Source: Candidatus Peribacteria bacterium
GTDB taxonomy: Bacteria; Patescibacteriota; Gracilibacteria; UBA1369; UBA12463
Assembly: GCA_943355055.1 (NCBI GenBank)
Contig: CALREA010000010.1
Span: 1 to 36,656 of the forward strand
Reading direction: 5' to 3'
DNA length: 36,656 nucleotides
The notes beneath the pieces are model-generated. The model did no database searches. It saw only the letters and a list, made by a program, of their open reading frames with translations, and had not been told where the DNA came from. This document shows positions 23,725-34,200 of the stretch, in pieces (position 1 is the stretch's first letter; each line of letters begins with the position of its first letter). The position numbers and the translations under genes were made by a program.

Positions 23725-24930
23725 TTAACGAAACAGCCCCATGATTTGTTGAACAGATGCCCCTGCCACAGGATGGACCACGAGGGATTTCATCTTCTTC
23801 ATATTGGAATACGGAGTTCGAGTTTCGAAAGTCCGATTCGATAATGCCTCAACCACGCCGACAATATTTCCATGCATATCGGCAACCGTTCCACCGAGGA
23901 ACCCTGAATCCGCCTGAACACCGAGGGCAAATCGACCATCCGCAAATTTCTCAAGAACCAGACCACCATCTCTCGTTCTCGCCTCCTTACCATGAGGATT
24001 TCCGCAAACAAACAACGACTGACCAAGTTCAACAGAAACGTGAGGAGAAAAGGCAAGGCCGGTCTTCGCGGGAAAAAGTGCAACATCCGAAGTAACCAGT
24101 GCCAATGACTTTGCAGCATTCAAGCGAATATTCAAAGGGGCATTCGTTCCCGCAATCCATTTTGACTTCTGAGCCTTATACGCCTCGCCACCTCGCATCA
24201 ATTTCAAAGTATTAACCGGCTGCACAAAACTCGCGGGGATTATAACGCTTTTCTCATTGATCACCAATCCTGCTACCCGACCATGATTCGTTTCAATAAT
24301 TGCCGTACCGGCAACCAGATCATGATGTATACCTTTCTCCCAATCCACATGATCTAACACCTGTCGTAACGAAGAAAGCACGGCAATATTAGGATCAGCA
24401 AGAGGTTTTTGAGGCTCTTGCAGTTTCTGAGGGTCGTTATGGACCGGAACACTCACAACAGCATGAACCTTACCAGATATCTCATGCTGAACAACGGGCG
24501 GAGAAACAGGCGACACCTCCACGACATTCCTTTTTTCTTCTTGGATAGCAACACCTACTTGCTGCAAAGCATCAAGCACCATAACGCTTCCCTTAACTAC
24601 CGCGCTTGCCTGCTCCACAAACTCCCGAACGTCTTCATCCTCCGGGGGTATATTTTCAACGGCTACCTCGGGTGCCGAGACGAACGTTGGAGAGGATTTT
24701 CGAGGTACATTATCATCAACCAATCTCGCCAACTCCTGAGAATGGTTTCCCATTTCTCGCTTACTAACAATTACATCAAGTATTTTATTTGCCCCAAGCG
24801 CCACCACGACAAGAGATGCGATGGCTCCGGCAACAAAAGTTATCTCCGAAGAGGCCGTTCGTTTCACCGGCTTACCCCCCCCCTCCATTTCGATACTGCA
24901 TATCGTCAGGATGTCCCGCCAATAAACCAC
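23725..24930 (-). CDS. Trypsin/HtrA-fold pseudo-protease, main frame (frameshifted gene)
   Basis: 401 residues in this frame. One transmembrane helix (EITFVAGAIASLVVVALGA, about 29-47), a Pro/Glu-rich linker, then a trypsin-fold domain from about 195 (VDWEKGIHHDLVAGTAI) to the C-terminus. It is a clear paralogue of the gene at 25153, sharing VDW-GIH-LVAGTAI, GEAY, VCGNP-G and RDGG blocks. Where proteases have GNSGGP it reads GFLGGT; the His and Asp positions (VIIPASFV, SLALVTS) also lack the catalytic residues, so it should be inactive. The true N-terminus probably lies in another frame upstream (24872-25072), joined across a run of nine G. The first 19 residues quoted for this frame are then not native. 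Confidence 0.75.
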   Translation of the reverse strand: MVYWRDILTICSIEMEGGGKPVKRTASSEITFVAGAIASLVVVALGANKILDVIVSKREMGNHSQELARLVDDNVPRKSSPTFVSAPEVAVENIPPEDEDVREFVEQASAVVKGSVMVLDALQQVGVAIQEEKRNVVEVSPVSPPVVQHEISGKVHAVVSVPVHNDPQKLQEPQKPLADPNIAVLSSLRQVLDHVDWEKGIHHDLVAGTAIIETNHGRVAGLVINEKSVIIPASFVQPVNTLKLMRGGEAYKAQKSKWIAGTNAPLNIRLNAAKSLALVTSDVALFPAKTGLAFSPHVSVELGQSLFVCGNPHGKEARTRDGGLVLEKFADGRFALGVQADSGFLGGTVADMHGNIVGVVEALSNRTFETRTPYSNMKKMKSLVVHPVAGASVQQIMGLFR

Positions 24931-25072
24931 GAGGTTTCACTCCTCTGTATTGAGGGTGAAAATAATCACTCTGGGGTCTTCTTTTGCGCTGAGGATTATG
25001 CGATTCTCCGGCCTGAGAAGAGTCAGTATGCACGTGAGGCTCTGAATCTCTTCTACCCTTATGTTTAGACAT
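24872..25072 (-). CDS. N-terminal fragment of the frameshifted pseudo-protease
   Basis: 66 residues starting MSKHKGRRDSEPHVHTD, hydrophilic and basic, ending RNGGGG and TAA. The run of nine G (24875-24883 on the plus strand as C) is where it meets the main frame; with eight G the reading continues as GGGGKPVKRTASSEITF into the membrane helix, giving about 448 residues. The cytoplasmic, positively charged N-terminus fits the inside-positive rule. The start is chosen because a promoter candidate lies just upstream; an earlier ATG (25102) would overlap it. Confidence 0.55.
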   Translation of the reverse strand: MSKHKGRRDSEPHVHTDSSQAGESHNPQRKRRPQSDYFHPQYRGVKPRGLLAGHPDDMQYRNGGGG

Positions 25073-25098
25073 ATAATACCATAAAATAATTCGAACAG

Positions 25099-25127
25099 AC
25101 ACTAAAGATGTTTTAGTATTAAGTCAA
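25099..25127 (-). promoter_or_regulatory. Promoter candidate of the frameshifted pseudo-protease
   Basis: Minus strand TTGACT (25122-25127), 17 bp, TAGTGT (25099-25104), leader about 20 nt. It partly overlaps an inverted repeat, GTCAAA-N5-TTTGAC (25123-25139), which could be an operator. Confidence 0.35.
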
Positions 25128-25152
25128 AGTCAGTTTGACAACAGCATCGATA

Positions 25153-26616
25153 TTAAAATGCAAAGATGAATTCTTTCTTGATTTCATCCACAGATACGCC
25201 GAGCGGACGAACAAGGAGCGCCTTGGCATGAACTTCCCTTTCACCGTTATGCGGCGTCCGAAACGTATAATCATCACGAGTAACTCCGCTAACAATCCCG
25301 ACAATTTTTCCTTCCATATTGGAAATAGGACTACCGATATAACCCTCAGATCCTTCAACGCCTAATACGAAAGACTCTTCGTCAATAATCTCAATAATCA
25401 CGCCGCCATCACGATATCGTGGCTCCCGACCGGCAGGATTTCCACACACGAGAAGCGACATATTCAAACGAATTTCCGGTTTGAGAAGAAGAGGAAGTGA
25501 AAATTGCTCACCTGGAAAACTAGGAGCATTATGACCAAATACCGGAGAATCAAAAGTAAGTACAGCGAATTGCCGATATTTATTATAAGAGATTTTGAAT
25601 GAGCCGCCAAAATCCTTCATTCGTTGCATGTGATATGCCTCACCAAATCTCATCGCGCGAAGATCATCATTTTTTTCAACAATATCCACCGCGGTAATAA
25701 TTCGAGAAGAATCCAGAATCATCCCGGTCCGAAACCCTGATTTTGTATCAAGAATAGCGGTACCAGCGACAAGTTCCCGATGAATCCCCTGCTTCCAGTC
25801 AACATGGGAAAGAATTTCATTGAGAGCACGAAGAGATTGAAGAGAGCTCTCGGCATCAAGATGTTCAGCATCATTCTGCGCAGTCACGGCCTGAATTTCG
25901 ACCACAACATCATCTCGTATTTCCTGTTGAACAACATCAGGCCAAATATTTGCCTGTGCTACATCGGAAGTAACATTCACATCCGGAGAAAGTACATGCG
26001 ACTTCTCGTAAGTATCGGAAATAGTTGGCTTATGCATGCCATCACGAAAGACAAACTTACCAACACCAATAGCCACACCGGCACAAAAAACCACCATGAT
26101 TCCCGCTCGCGCATTATGAATGATGAAATTCAAAAAAACATTTTTTCCTGAGTATGGTGTACTGATGGCATCATCATGCTCACGATCGCTGCTTACCGTA
26201 GAAGCATGCCTCATATCATCATGATGAACCTCCGGATGAGCATCCGGATGGGCATCATACCATGCACTCAAATTGGCCACAGGCTGTTGCTGAGGCGGGG
26301 TTTGTGTCACATTGAGCAAAAGATTGGGCTCAGCACTAATCTCTTCTAAAATTTCAACAGCTGTCGTCATGGTAGGATGAAGGGGGCCGACCTTAAAATC
26401 AGGATTGTAGGAAAACGAAGGAATCACGCCTGAAACAGGCTTATCAGAGATAGCCTGAGCAGGTTCCGTACTGGCTGCCACAGGAATATCATCGTGATAG
26501 TCTTCATCCGGAACATACCTATCAGGAAGTGTACGTATTACATCAAGAAATTCATCACCATCATCGGTACCGTCCGTCCAATTATCGTTAGGCTGATCAT
26601 TCGTTCGCTGTGTCAT
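25153..26616 (-). CDS. Trypsin/HtrA-fold pseudo-protease, membrane-anchored
   Basis: 487 residues. A long acidic cytoplasmic N-terminus (1-165) contains a His/Asp/Pro patch, DAHPDAHPEVHHDD (121-134). One transmembrane helix follows at about 171-190 (AGIMVVFCAGVAIGVGKFVF), then a linker and a trypsin-like domain (about 270-480). Family landmarks remain: LVAGTAI (282-288), VCGNPAG (390-396), and the glycine turn with IVGIV. The catalytic residues are absent: IITAVDIV (306-313) lacks His, RQFAVLTF (348-355) lacks Asp, and GYIGSP (425-430) replaces GNSGGP. It may sense or bind peptides outside the cell. It is divergent from rpoB, with a shared 184-bp promoter region. Confidence 0.78.
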   Translation of the reverse strand: MTQRTNDQPNDNWTDGTDDGDEFLDVIRTLPDRYVPDEDYHDDIPVAASTEPAQAISDKPVSGVIPSFSYNPDFKVGPLHPTMTTAVEILEEISAEPNLLLNVTQTPPQQQPVANLSAWYDAHPDAHPEVHHDDMRHASTVSSDREHDDAISTPYSGKNVFLNFIIHNARAGIMVVFCAGVAIGVGKFVFRDGMHKPTISDTYEKSHVLSPDVNVTSDVAQANIWPDVVQQEIRDDVVVEIQAVTAQNDAEHLDAESSLQSLRALNEILSHVDWKQGIHRELVAGTAILDTKSGFRTGMILDSSRIITAVDIVEKNDDLRAMRFGEAYHMQRMKDFGGSFKISYNKYRQFAVLTFDSPVFGHNAPSFPGEQFSLPLLLKPEIRLNMSLLVCGNPAGREPRYRDGGVIIEIIDEESFVLGVEGSEGYIGSPISNMEGKIVGIVSGVTRDDYTFRTPHNGEREVHAKALLVRPLGVSVDEIKKEFIFAF

Positions 26617-26647
26617 AAGACTAAGTTTAGTAATATTTTTAGGTGCA

Positions 26648-26676
26648 AGCGTAGTGCGAATTATTTATTCTGTCAA
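26648..26676 (-). promoter_or_regulatory. Promoter of the pseudo-protease gene
   Basis: Minus strand TTGACA (26671-26676), 17 bp, TACGCT (26648-26653), leader about 25 nt. Confidence 0.55.
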
Positions 26677-26694
26677 AGAAAAATAATAATTCTC

Positions 26695-26722
26695 TTGACG
26701 AAAGGGATTTTCTGAATACAAT
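26695..26722 (+). promoter_or_regulatory. rpoB operon promoter
   Basis: TTGACG (26695-26700), 16 bp, TACAAT (26717-26722). Predicted leader about 70 nt. It faces away from the pseudo-protease promoter, with the two -35 boxes 18 bp apart. Confidence 0.6.
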
Positions 26723-26729
26723 AAAACAC

Positions 26730-26766
26730 GCTATCATGCCCATTTTGATGTGTTGTGAGAGATAGC
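26730..26766 (+). promoter_or_regulatory. Possible leader hairpin before rpoB
   Basis: GCTATC (26730-26735) and GATAGC (26761-26766) could pair around a 25-nt loop at the start of the rpoB transcript. Short stem; a regulatory role is speculative. Confidence 0.25.
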
Positions 26767-26800
26767 AAAGCTGTTTCGAAAATCTCTTACTATTTCATCT

Positions 26801-29800
26801 ATGGCAAAAAAGGACAAAAAAGCCTTGAATAAGGGCCGAATAAGCAAGTCTGTACCGAAAGCAGTGGCAAAGTCGAAGCATGCTCCAAGTAAAGCTGTTT
26901 CTAAAAGTACCCCTAAAAAGGCAACGGTTCCGACGAAGAAGGCAAAAGCTCCGGTTAAAGCGGTGTCAAAACCAAAAATCACCCCTAAGGCCGTCCAAAA
27001 AGCAGCTCCCGCAGCAAAATCAAGCAAAGCTCCTGCCGCAGCAACAAAAGCCATTTCTACCACAAAATACGCTTCAAACCACGAGATTATCAAGCCTTCC
27101 AATTTGAATTGCGATATTAGCGACATTCAGAACGAAAAGCTCAGAAACTACTATTCACATCGCATCGATGCGAAGGTTCCATTGCCTAATTTGATCGAAA
27201 TTCAGCTCGACTCCTATAAGTGGTTTCTCGAAGAAGGAATTCGTGAGCTCCTCGACGAAATCAACCCAATCAGCGACTTCTCCGGCAAAAAGCTCGAGAT
27301 GCACTTTCTCGATCATACGCTTGGCGAAATCAAGTACGATGCCGAGACGGCACGAGCCAAGAACATTACGTACGAAGCACCACTCAAAGTTCACGTTCAG
27401 CTCATCAACAAAGTCACCGGTGAAATCAAGGAACAGGACGTGTTCCTCGGATCTATTCCACTTATGACGAATCGAGGTACGTTCATTATCAATGGTATCG
27501 AACGTGTCGTTGTTTCGCAGTTAGTACGTTCTCCTGGTGTATTTTTCTCAAAAAATGCAGCCGCTCCACAATTCCACAACGCAAAAATTATTCCAAAACG
27601 CGGTGCATGGCTAGAAGTTGAAACTGACAAAAAAGGTGTTATTACCGTCAAAATCGACCGTAAGAGGAAAATTCATATCACCTCCCTTCTCCGAGTATTC
27701 GGATACGAGACAGACAAACAAATGAAGGAAATTTTCAAGGATATTATCACCGGACCGGAAAATGATTTCATCACGATGACCCTTGAAAAAGATACTTCCA
27801 AGACCGTCGATGAGGCGTACCAGAATATTTACAAGAAGCTCCGACCTGGCGATCTCGCTACACCGGAAAATGCAAAGGCGCTGATTCAGTCCATGTTCTT
27901 TGATTACAAGAAATACGACATGGGTCCGGTAGCACGCTACAAACTCAACCGACGTTTCGGCATTGAAGTTCCAAACCAGAAAGAATATCACACCTTCCAG
28001 GTAAAAGACCTGATTGAGATTCTCAAATATTTGATCCGTCTCAACAAAGGAGAGCTTTCACCGGATGATATCGATCACTTGAGCAATCGACGTGTTCGTG
28101 CCGTTGGTGAGTTGGTTCAGAACAAATTCCGAGTTGGTTTACTTCGAACAGAACGTATCGCCAAAGATCGTATGACGGTTATGGATCTCGAGACCGTCAC
28201 TCCAACACAGTTGATCAACTCTCGTCCAATTACCGCAGCGCTTAGGGAATTTTACGCATCTTCACAGTTATCACAATTCATGGATCAGACGAATCCACTC
28301 GCAGAGCTCGCTCATAAGCGACGTCTGTCTGCCATGGGTCCAGGAGGTCTCTCACGTGAACGCGCATCGTTCGATGTACGTGATGTGCACACATCTCACT
28401 ATGGTCGTATCTGTCCTATCGCAACTCCTGAAGGTCCGAATATCGGTCTCGTCGTCCACTTGGCTACCTACGCAAAAGTAAACAAGTACGGCTTCATCGA
28501 AGCTCCATACCGTAAGGTTGCACACAGCGTCTTGAACAAGGCAAAACTACTCGTCGGCCGTATGACTTCCGAGGAGGTAGTTAATCCAAAAAACAAGAGT
28601 ACAATCGCAAAAAAAGATGTACGAATTGACGAAGCATTAGCCAAAAAAATCGAGGCAATTTCAGAACTCCACGAAATTCCTGTTCACACCTTCGTCACGG
28701 ACGAGATGAGCTACTTCGATGCCGATGGTGAGAAACTTCTCGTAATCGCTCAGGCCAACTCAGAACTCAATGATATGGAAGAGTTTGTCGCGCCTCGTGT
28801 ACCGGCTAGACGCGACTTCGAAGCGGGCATGGAACACGTCAAAGACCTTACGCATATCGACGTTTCCCCTAAGGAAATTATTTCAGAAACTACAGCGCTT
28901 ATTCCCTTCTTGGAACACGATGATAATACTCGTGCTTCGATGGGATCGAACATGCAACGTCAGGCTGTTTCGCTCGTTTCACCTGAAGCTCCATACGTTG
29001 GAACAGGTATCGAGGAGATCGCAGCAAAGAGTTCAGGTCAGGTAATTATGGCTGAAGGAAGCGGAATTGTCTCATATATCGACGCCAACGAAATTACTAT
29101 TATTTATGATAGCGGTAGAAAAGCAACCTACGTATTACAAGTGTACGAACGATCAAATCAGGCTACATGTATTCACCAGCGCGCACGAGTAGTGAGCGGA
29201 CAAAAGGTGAAAAAAGGCGACGTCCTCGCGGACGGAGCCGGTACGGAAAATGGCGAGCTCGCACTTGGACATAACATTCTCGTTTCCTATATGACATGGG
29301 AAGGTTTCAACTACGAGGATGCCGTTATCGTTTCAGACAGACTTATTAAAATTGGAAAATTCGACTCCGTACATATCGAAACATTTACGGTAGATGTTCG
29401 TGAAACCAAACTCGGTCCCGAGATTATCACTCGAGATATTCCCAACGTCGGTGAAAACCGTCTGAAGGACCTCGATAACGATGGAATCGTCCGAATTGGT
29501 GCCATGATTCACGAAGGAGATATTCTCGTCGGAAAAATCACGCCAAAGGGTGAAACGGAATTAACCGCAGAAGAAAGGTTACTACGAGCCATTTTCGGGG
29601 AAAAAGCTCGAGATGTGAAGGACACGTCACTACGCCTCCCAGGTGGTGAAGGTGGAAAAATCGTTGATGTACAGATCTTCACACGTCAGCAGGGAGATGA
29701 ACTTCCAAACGGAGTTCTCAAACAGATAAAAGTATCTATTGCGCAAACTCGTAAGATCTCCGTCGGTGATAAGGTCGCCGGTCGTCACGGAAACAAGGGT

Positions 29801-30700
29801 GTTATTTCTATGATTGTTCCGCAAGAAGACATGCCGTTCCTTCCGGATGGTACCCCTATTGATATTATTTTGAACCCGCTCGGCGTTGCATCTCGTATGA
29901 ACATCGGTCAGATTCTTGAGACACATCTTGGTTGGGCTGCTATTACTCTTGGATTCAAGGTCGCTACTCCGGCTCTTAATGGAGTTCCAACCGACACGAT
30001 TCACCGATTACTCAAGGAAGCAGGACTTCCGGAATCAGGAAAAATTCAACTCTTTGATGGAAAAACAGGTCAAGCCTTTGATCACCCGTCAACCGTTGGA
30101 ATCGCCTACATTCTCAAGCTCTCGCACTTGATTGAAGATAAAATCCACGCTCGTTCTATCGGTCCTTACTCTCTCGTTACACAACAACCTCTGGGAGGAA
30201 AAGCACAGCACGGAGGTCAGAGATTCGGAGAAATGGAGGTGTGGGCACTGCAGGCATATGGTGCAGCGCACATCTTGCAAGAAATGCTCACGATTAAATC
30301 CGATGATGTATATGGTCGTTCGAAGGCCTATGAGTCTATTATCAAAGGAGAACAGATCAAAAAACCACGTACACCGGAATCATTTAACGTCTTGGCGAAA
30401 GAGCTCCAAAGTCTTTGTCTTGATGTAACCCCGATTGTCTACACCGATCGTGAAGGATTGGATGATGTAGAAGAGCAATACACGCTTGCCGAGGAAGAAA
30501 TGGAACATTTTGCTCCGGAAACGGTAAGCGAGGTTACCGAACCTGACGATCAAACGCAAAAAGTTGTGGCAAAAGATGAATTCGCGGAAGCCGGATTCGA
30601 AGAAGTTGCAGAAACCCCTGAGATATTTGGCGAAGAGGAACCAAATCCGGAAGAACTAGCCGAATTTGAAAAAACTCTCGAAGAAGAAGGAGAAATATAA
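26801..30700 (+). CDS. rpoB: RNA polymerase beta subunit with charged tails
   Basis: 1299 residues. The core starts near 115 ([20 protein letters not shown]) and keeps the family pattern to the end, including the rifampicin pocket [30 protein letters not shown] with the usual Asp, His and Ser, so it should be rifampicin-sensitive. Two additions are unusual. Residues 1-90 form a low-complexity tail with 25 Lys, about 20 Ala and 9 Pro, like a histone H1 tail. The last 84 residues hold 33 acidic and 4 basic residues. The ATG at 26801 is kept because the whole tail is in frame with no later ATG before the core. It heads the rpoB-ssb-rpoC-DUF805 unit. Confidence 0.97.
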   Translation: MAKKDKKALNKGRISKSVPKAVAKSKHAPSKAVSKSTPKKATVPTKKAKAPVKAVSKPKITPKAVQKAAPAAKSSKAPAAATKAISTTKYASNHEIIKPSNLNCDISDIQNEKLRNYYSHRIDAKVPLPNLIEIQLDSYKWFLEEGIRELLDEINPISDFSGKKLEMHFLDHTLGEIKYDAETARAKNITYEAPLKVHVQLINKVTGEIKEQDVFLGSIPLMTNRGTFIINGIERVVVSQLVRSPGVFFSKNAAAPQFHNAKIIPKRGAWLEVETDKKGVITVKIDRKRKIHITSLLRVFGYETDKQMKEIFKDIITGPENDFITMTLEKDTSKTVDEAYQNIYKKLRPGDLATPENAKALIQSMFFDYKKYDMGPVARYKLNRRFGIEVPNQKEYHTFQVKDLIEILKYLIRLNKGELSPDDIDHLSNRRVRAVGELVQNKFRVGLLRTERIAKDRMTVMDLETVTPTQLINSRPITAALREFYASSQLSQFMDQTNPLAELAHKRRLSAMGPGGLSRERASFDVRDVHTSHYGRICPIATPEGPNIGLVVHLATYAKVNKYGFIEAPYRKVAHSVLNKAKLLVGRMTSEEVVNPKNKSTIAKKDVRIDEALAKKIEAISELHEIPVHTFVTDEMSYFDADGEKLLVIAQANSELNDMEEFVAPRVPARRDFEAGMEHVKDLTHIDVSPKEIISETTALIPFLEHDDNTRASMGSNMQRQAVSLVSPEAPYVGTGIEEIAAKSSGQVIMAEGSGIVSYIDANEITIIYDSGRKATYVLQVYERSNQATCIHQRARVVSGQKVKKGDVLADGAGTENGELALGHNILVSYMTWEGFNYEDAVIVSDRLIKIGKFDSVHIETFTVDVRETKLGPEIITRDIPNVGENRLKDLDNDGIVRIGAMIHEGDILVGKITPKGETELTAEERLLRAIFGEKARDVKDTSLRLPGGEGGKIVDVQIFTRQQGDELPNGVLKQIKVSIAQTRKISVGDKVAGRHGNKGVISMIVPQEDMPFLPDGTPIDIILNPLGVASRMNIGQILETHLGWAAITLGFKVATPALNGVPTDTIHRLLKEAGLPESGKIQLFDGKTGQAFDHPSTVGIAYILKLSHLIEDKIHARSIGPYSLVTQQPLGGKAQHGGQRFGEMEVWALQAYGAAHILQEMLTIKSDDVYGRSKAYESIIKGEQIKKPRTPESFNVLAKELQSLCLDVTPIVYTDREGLDDVEEQYTLAEEEMEHFAPETVSEVTEPDDQTQKVVAKDEFAEAGFEEVAETPEIFGEEEPNPEELAEFEKTLEEEGEI

Positions 30701-30712
30701 CAACCAAGCAAC

Positions 30713-31177
30713 ATGCGAAGCATCAACAAAGTCATTCTTATCGGAAATGTCACCAGGGATCCTGAAGTTCGAACCACGGGAAACGGTCAGCTGGTAGCCA
30801 CACTTACGATTGCCACCAACCGCACATGGGTCACGCGCGATAATCGAAAAATGGAATCTGCCGAGTACCACGACCTCGTGGCATGGGCGCATCTTGCGGA
30901 ACTTTGCGAAAATTTCATTCGCAAAGGAAAACTCCTCTACATAGAGGGATACCTCAAAAGCCGGAGCTGGGACACGCCGGAAGGGACACGCCGATTCAAA
31001 ACAGAAATTGTCGTGGACGATCTGATCATGTTAGACAGACAACGAAGTACGACTGAGTTGTCAGATTCCGATCCCGTTTCTCCTAACTCACAAGAGCCTA
31101 CGGAAATTCCAGCAAATGAACTCGCCGGAATTGGCACAGATAACTCATACGGCCCAGACGGCAATTTCGACCTTTAA
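30713..31177 (+). CDS. ssb: Single-stranded DNA-binding protein, between rpoB and rpoC
   Basis: 154 residues. OB-fold at 1-105: INKVILIGNVTRDPEVRTTG, then LVATLTIATNRTW, YHDLVAWAHLAELCENFIRK, GKLLYIEGYLKSRSW and FKTEIVVDDLIMLD. A disordered Ser/Pro/Glu tail follows. It coats single-stranded DNA in replication and repair. The last residues are GPDGNFDL; the canonical acidic tip DDDIPF used to recruit partners is not present in standard form. It is 12 bp after rpoB and 41 bp before rpoC, so it is cotranscribed with the polymerase genes, an arrangement I do not recall elsewhere. Confidence 0.93.
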   Translation: MRSINKVILIGNVTRDPEVRTTGNGQLVATLTIATNRTWVTRDNRKMESAEYHDLVAWAHLAELCENFIRKGKLLYIEGYLKSRSWDTPEGTRRFKTEIVVDDLIMLDRQRSTTELSDSDPVSPNSQEPTEIPANELAGIGTDNSYGPDGNFDL

Positions 31178-31218
31178 TTAACTACTTCTCCTCTTATTCG
31201 CCCTAAAATTTTCTCTCT

Positions 31219-34200
31219 ATGCAACCATCATCAATTCCGCAATCAAAAAGCAACAAACTCGACGCCTTTGATGCGATCAGTATCTCAGTGGCTTCTCCGG
31301 AAACCATTCTGGGATGGTCACATGGCGAGGTAAAAAAACCTGAAACCATCAATTACCGCACACAAAAGCCGGAACGCGACGGTCTTTTCTGTGAAAAAAT
31401 CTTTGGCCCTACCAAAAACTGGGAATGTTATTGTGGAAAATATAAGAGAATTCGATACAAAGGAGTCGTCTGCGAAAAGTGCGGAGTCGAAGTAACACGA
31501 TCAAGCGTTCGACGTGAACGAATGGGCCACATCAAGCTCGCCGTTCCGGTGACACACATCTGGTTTCTCCGCTCTACGCCAAGTCGTATCGGCCTGCTCC
31601 TCGACCTTCCGATTAAATCCCTCGAACAGGTGGTTTACTTCGCCGCGTATGTTGTCACGGCCGTTGATGAAAAATCAAAAGTCGAAGCACGAGAACAGCT
31701 TGATGCCGAGTACAAGCAGCACAGGAAGAAGACACAGGATGATATGAAAGAGGAAATTGAAACACGAAGCGAAGGATTAAAAGGAGAAGCAAGTATCGCC
31801 CTCAAGGCGGGAGTTGAAAAAGACTATGCCAAGAAACTCGAAGAGTTTGATGGACAGTACTCAACCGCAAAAGAAGAACTTACGAAGATTACGGTCGGAC
31901 GTATCTATTCTGAATACGAATACCGTGATATGTCCGTGAAATTCGGTCACGTTTTCAAGTCTTCAACCGGTGCCGAAGCAATCCGAGACATCATTGCATC
32001 CCTCGACCTTCGAAAGCTTCAAGAAACGCTCGCTGTTGATCTCAAGAAGTCTTCAGGACAGAAACAGAAGAAGATCATGAAGAGACTCAAGTTGGTCAGT
32101 TCACTTTTCCAGAATGACATCAAGCCTGAATGGATGATTCTTACCGCGCTTCCTGTTATTCCACCGGACCTTCGTCCTATGGTTCAGCTCGATGGTGGAC
32201 GTTTTGCCGCTTCAGACCTGAATGATCTCTACCGAAGAGTTATCAACCGAAACAATCGTTTGAAGAGACTCCTCGCGATTGGTGCTCCGGAAGTTATCTG
32301 CCGAAACGAAAAACGTATGCTTCAGGAAGCCGTCGATACGCTGCTCAATAACAACGTTCGTTCAGGTAGAAGTGTATTCAACGCCGGGGACAAGCGAAAA
32401 CTCCGCTCCCTCTCCGACATGTTGAAAGGTAAGCAGGGTCGATTCCGTCAGAACCTTCTCGGTAAACGTGTCGACTACTCCGGCCGCAGCGTTATCGTCG
32501 TCGGTCCAAAACTCAAACTCCACCAGTGTGGTCTTCCAAAACTCATGGCGCTCGAACTTTTCCGCCCATTTGTCATTGGAAAATTAATCCGTGATGGATA
32601 CGCTCATAATATTAAAAACGCAGAAAAGCTCATCCAGAGCGGTAAAAAAGAAGTCTGGGATATTCTCGAAGAGGTAACACGCAATCGTTACGTGCTCCTC
32701 AATCGTGCTCCTACGCTTCACCGTCTCGGTATTCAGGCCTTCCAGCCGGTACTCGTCGAGGGTAAGGCAATTCAAATCCATCCACTCGTGTGCGCCGCGT
32801 TCAACGCCGACTTCGATGGAGATCAGATGGCGGTTCACGTTCCCCTTTCCGGTCAGGCTCAGTTAGAAGCAAAAGAGCTGATGCTTTCTGCAAGAAACCT
32901 CCTCAAACCATCTGCTGGTCATCCAATTATCGCTCCTACACAGGATATGGTTCTTGGTTGTTACTATTTGACCAAGATGACCAAGGGAAAATTGGGTGAG
33001 GGTATGTCATTTTCCAGCACCGAAGAAGCCGTTCTCGCGTATAATCAAGGAGTTGTACATATCCAGGCTCCAATCAAAGCACGTCTTTCTCAGACGCTCG
33101 GAGGCAAAACCGTTGATACGACCGTTGGAAGACTCATCTTCAACGCCTTCATCGCAAAACAACTTGGCTACATCAACGAAACCATCGACAAGAAACGTCT
33201 TGAGAATATCGTTGCGGAAACATTCGAACAGTGCGGTACGGAAATCACCGCTATTACGGCTGACTCTCTCAAGCGAATCGGATTCGAGTTTGCTACTCGT
33301 TCCGGCCTCTCGATTGGTGCCGCCGACATGATTGTTCCTGACGAAAAAGGAGGAGTTGTCGACAAATCCAGCGAAGTTGTTCACCAGATTAATTTACAAT
33401 ATGCACAAGGTCTCATTACCGACGAAGAACGATATCTTCACACGATCAAGGTATGGGGTCAGACGAAATCAGAAATTGCGAGCTTGATGATCAAATCATT
33501 CAACGATGAAAATCACCTCCATTACATGATTAACTCGGGTGCTCGTGGAAACTGGGGTCAGGTAACACAGCTTTGCGGCATGAAAGGACTCGTCGCTAAT
33601 CCAGCCGGTAAAACGATCGAGTTGCCGATTAAATCAAACTTGAAAGAAGGATTTACGATTCTTGAGTACTTTATTGCGACACACGGAGGACGTAAGGGTA
33701 AGTCCGATACAGCGCTTAAGACAGCCGAAGCAGGTTACCTCACACGTCGTCTCGTTGATGCGGTTCAGGATGTTGTTATTCGTGAATACGATTGTGGATC
33801 TACCATGGTTCACCAGGTTACTCGTGAGGAATCCGTAGCCATCGGTGAAGAGTTCGAGAATCGAATTTACGGACGTGTACTTATGCAGCCGGTTGTTGGG
33901 CCTAAAACCGGAGAAGTTATCATCGAAAGCGATGTAGAAATCGACAACGCTGTGATAAAGAAGATTAGAAAAGAAAATATTGAATCAGTCGGCGTTCGTT
34001 CGGTTCTCACTTGTCTCACAGAAGGTGGTATCTGCGTAAAATGTTATGGTAAAGATCTTGGGACGAATCAGACCGTAGAGGTTGGAACTGCAGTAGGGAT
34101 TATAGCAGCTCAATCCATCGGTGAACCGGGAACTCAGCTCACGATGCGTACGTTCCATATGGGTGGTGTCGCTGAAGGAAAAGATATCACCCAAGGTCTT

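Noticed and set aside
24409-25068. 219-residue open frame on the plus strand
   Set aside because: It runs antisense to the pseudo-protease genes, has no coding character (Arg/His/Tyr-rich, no motif), and the minus frame has clear paralogy.
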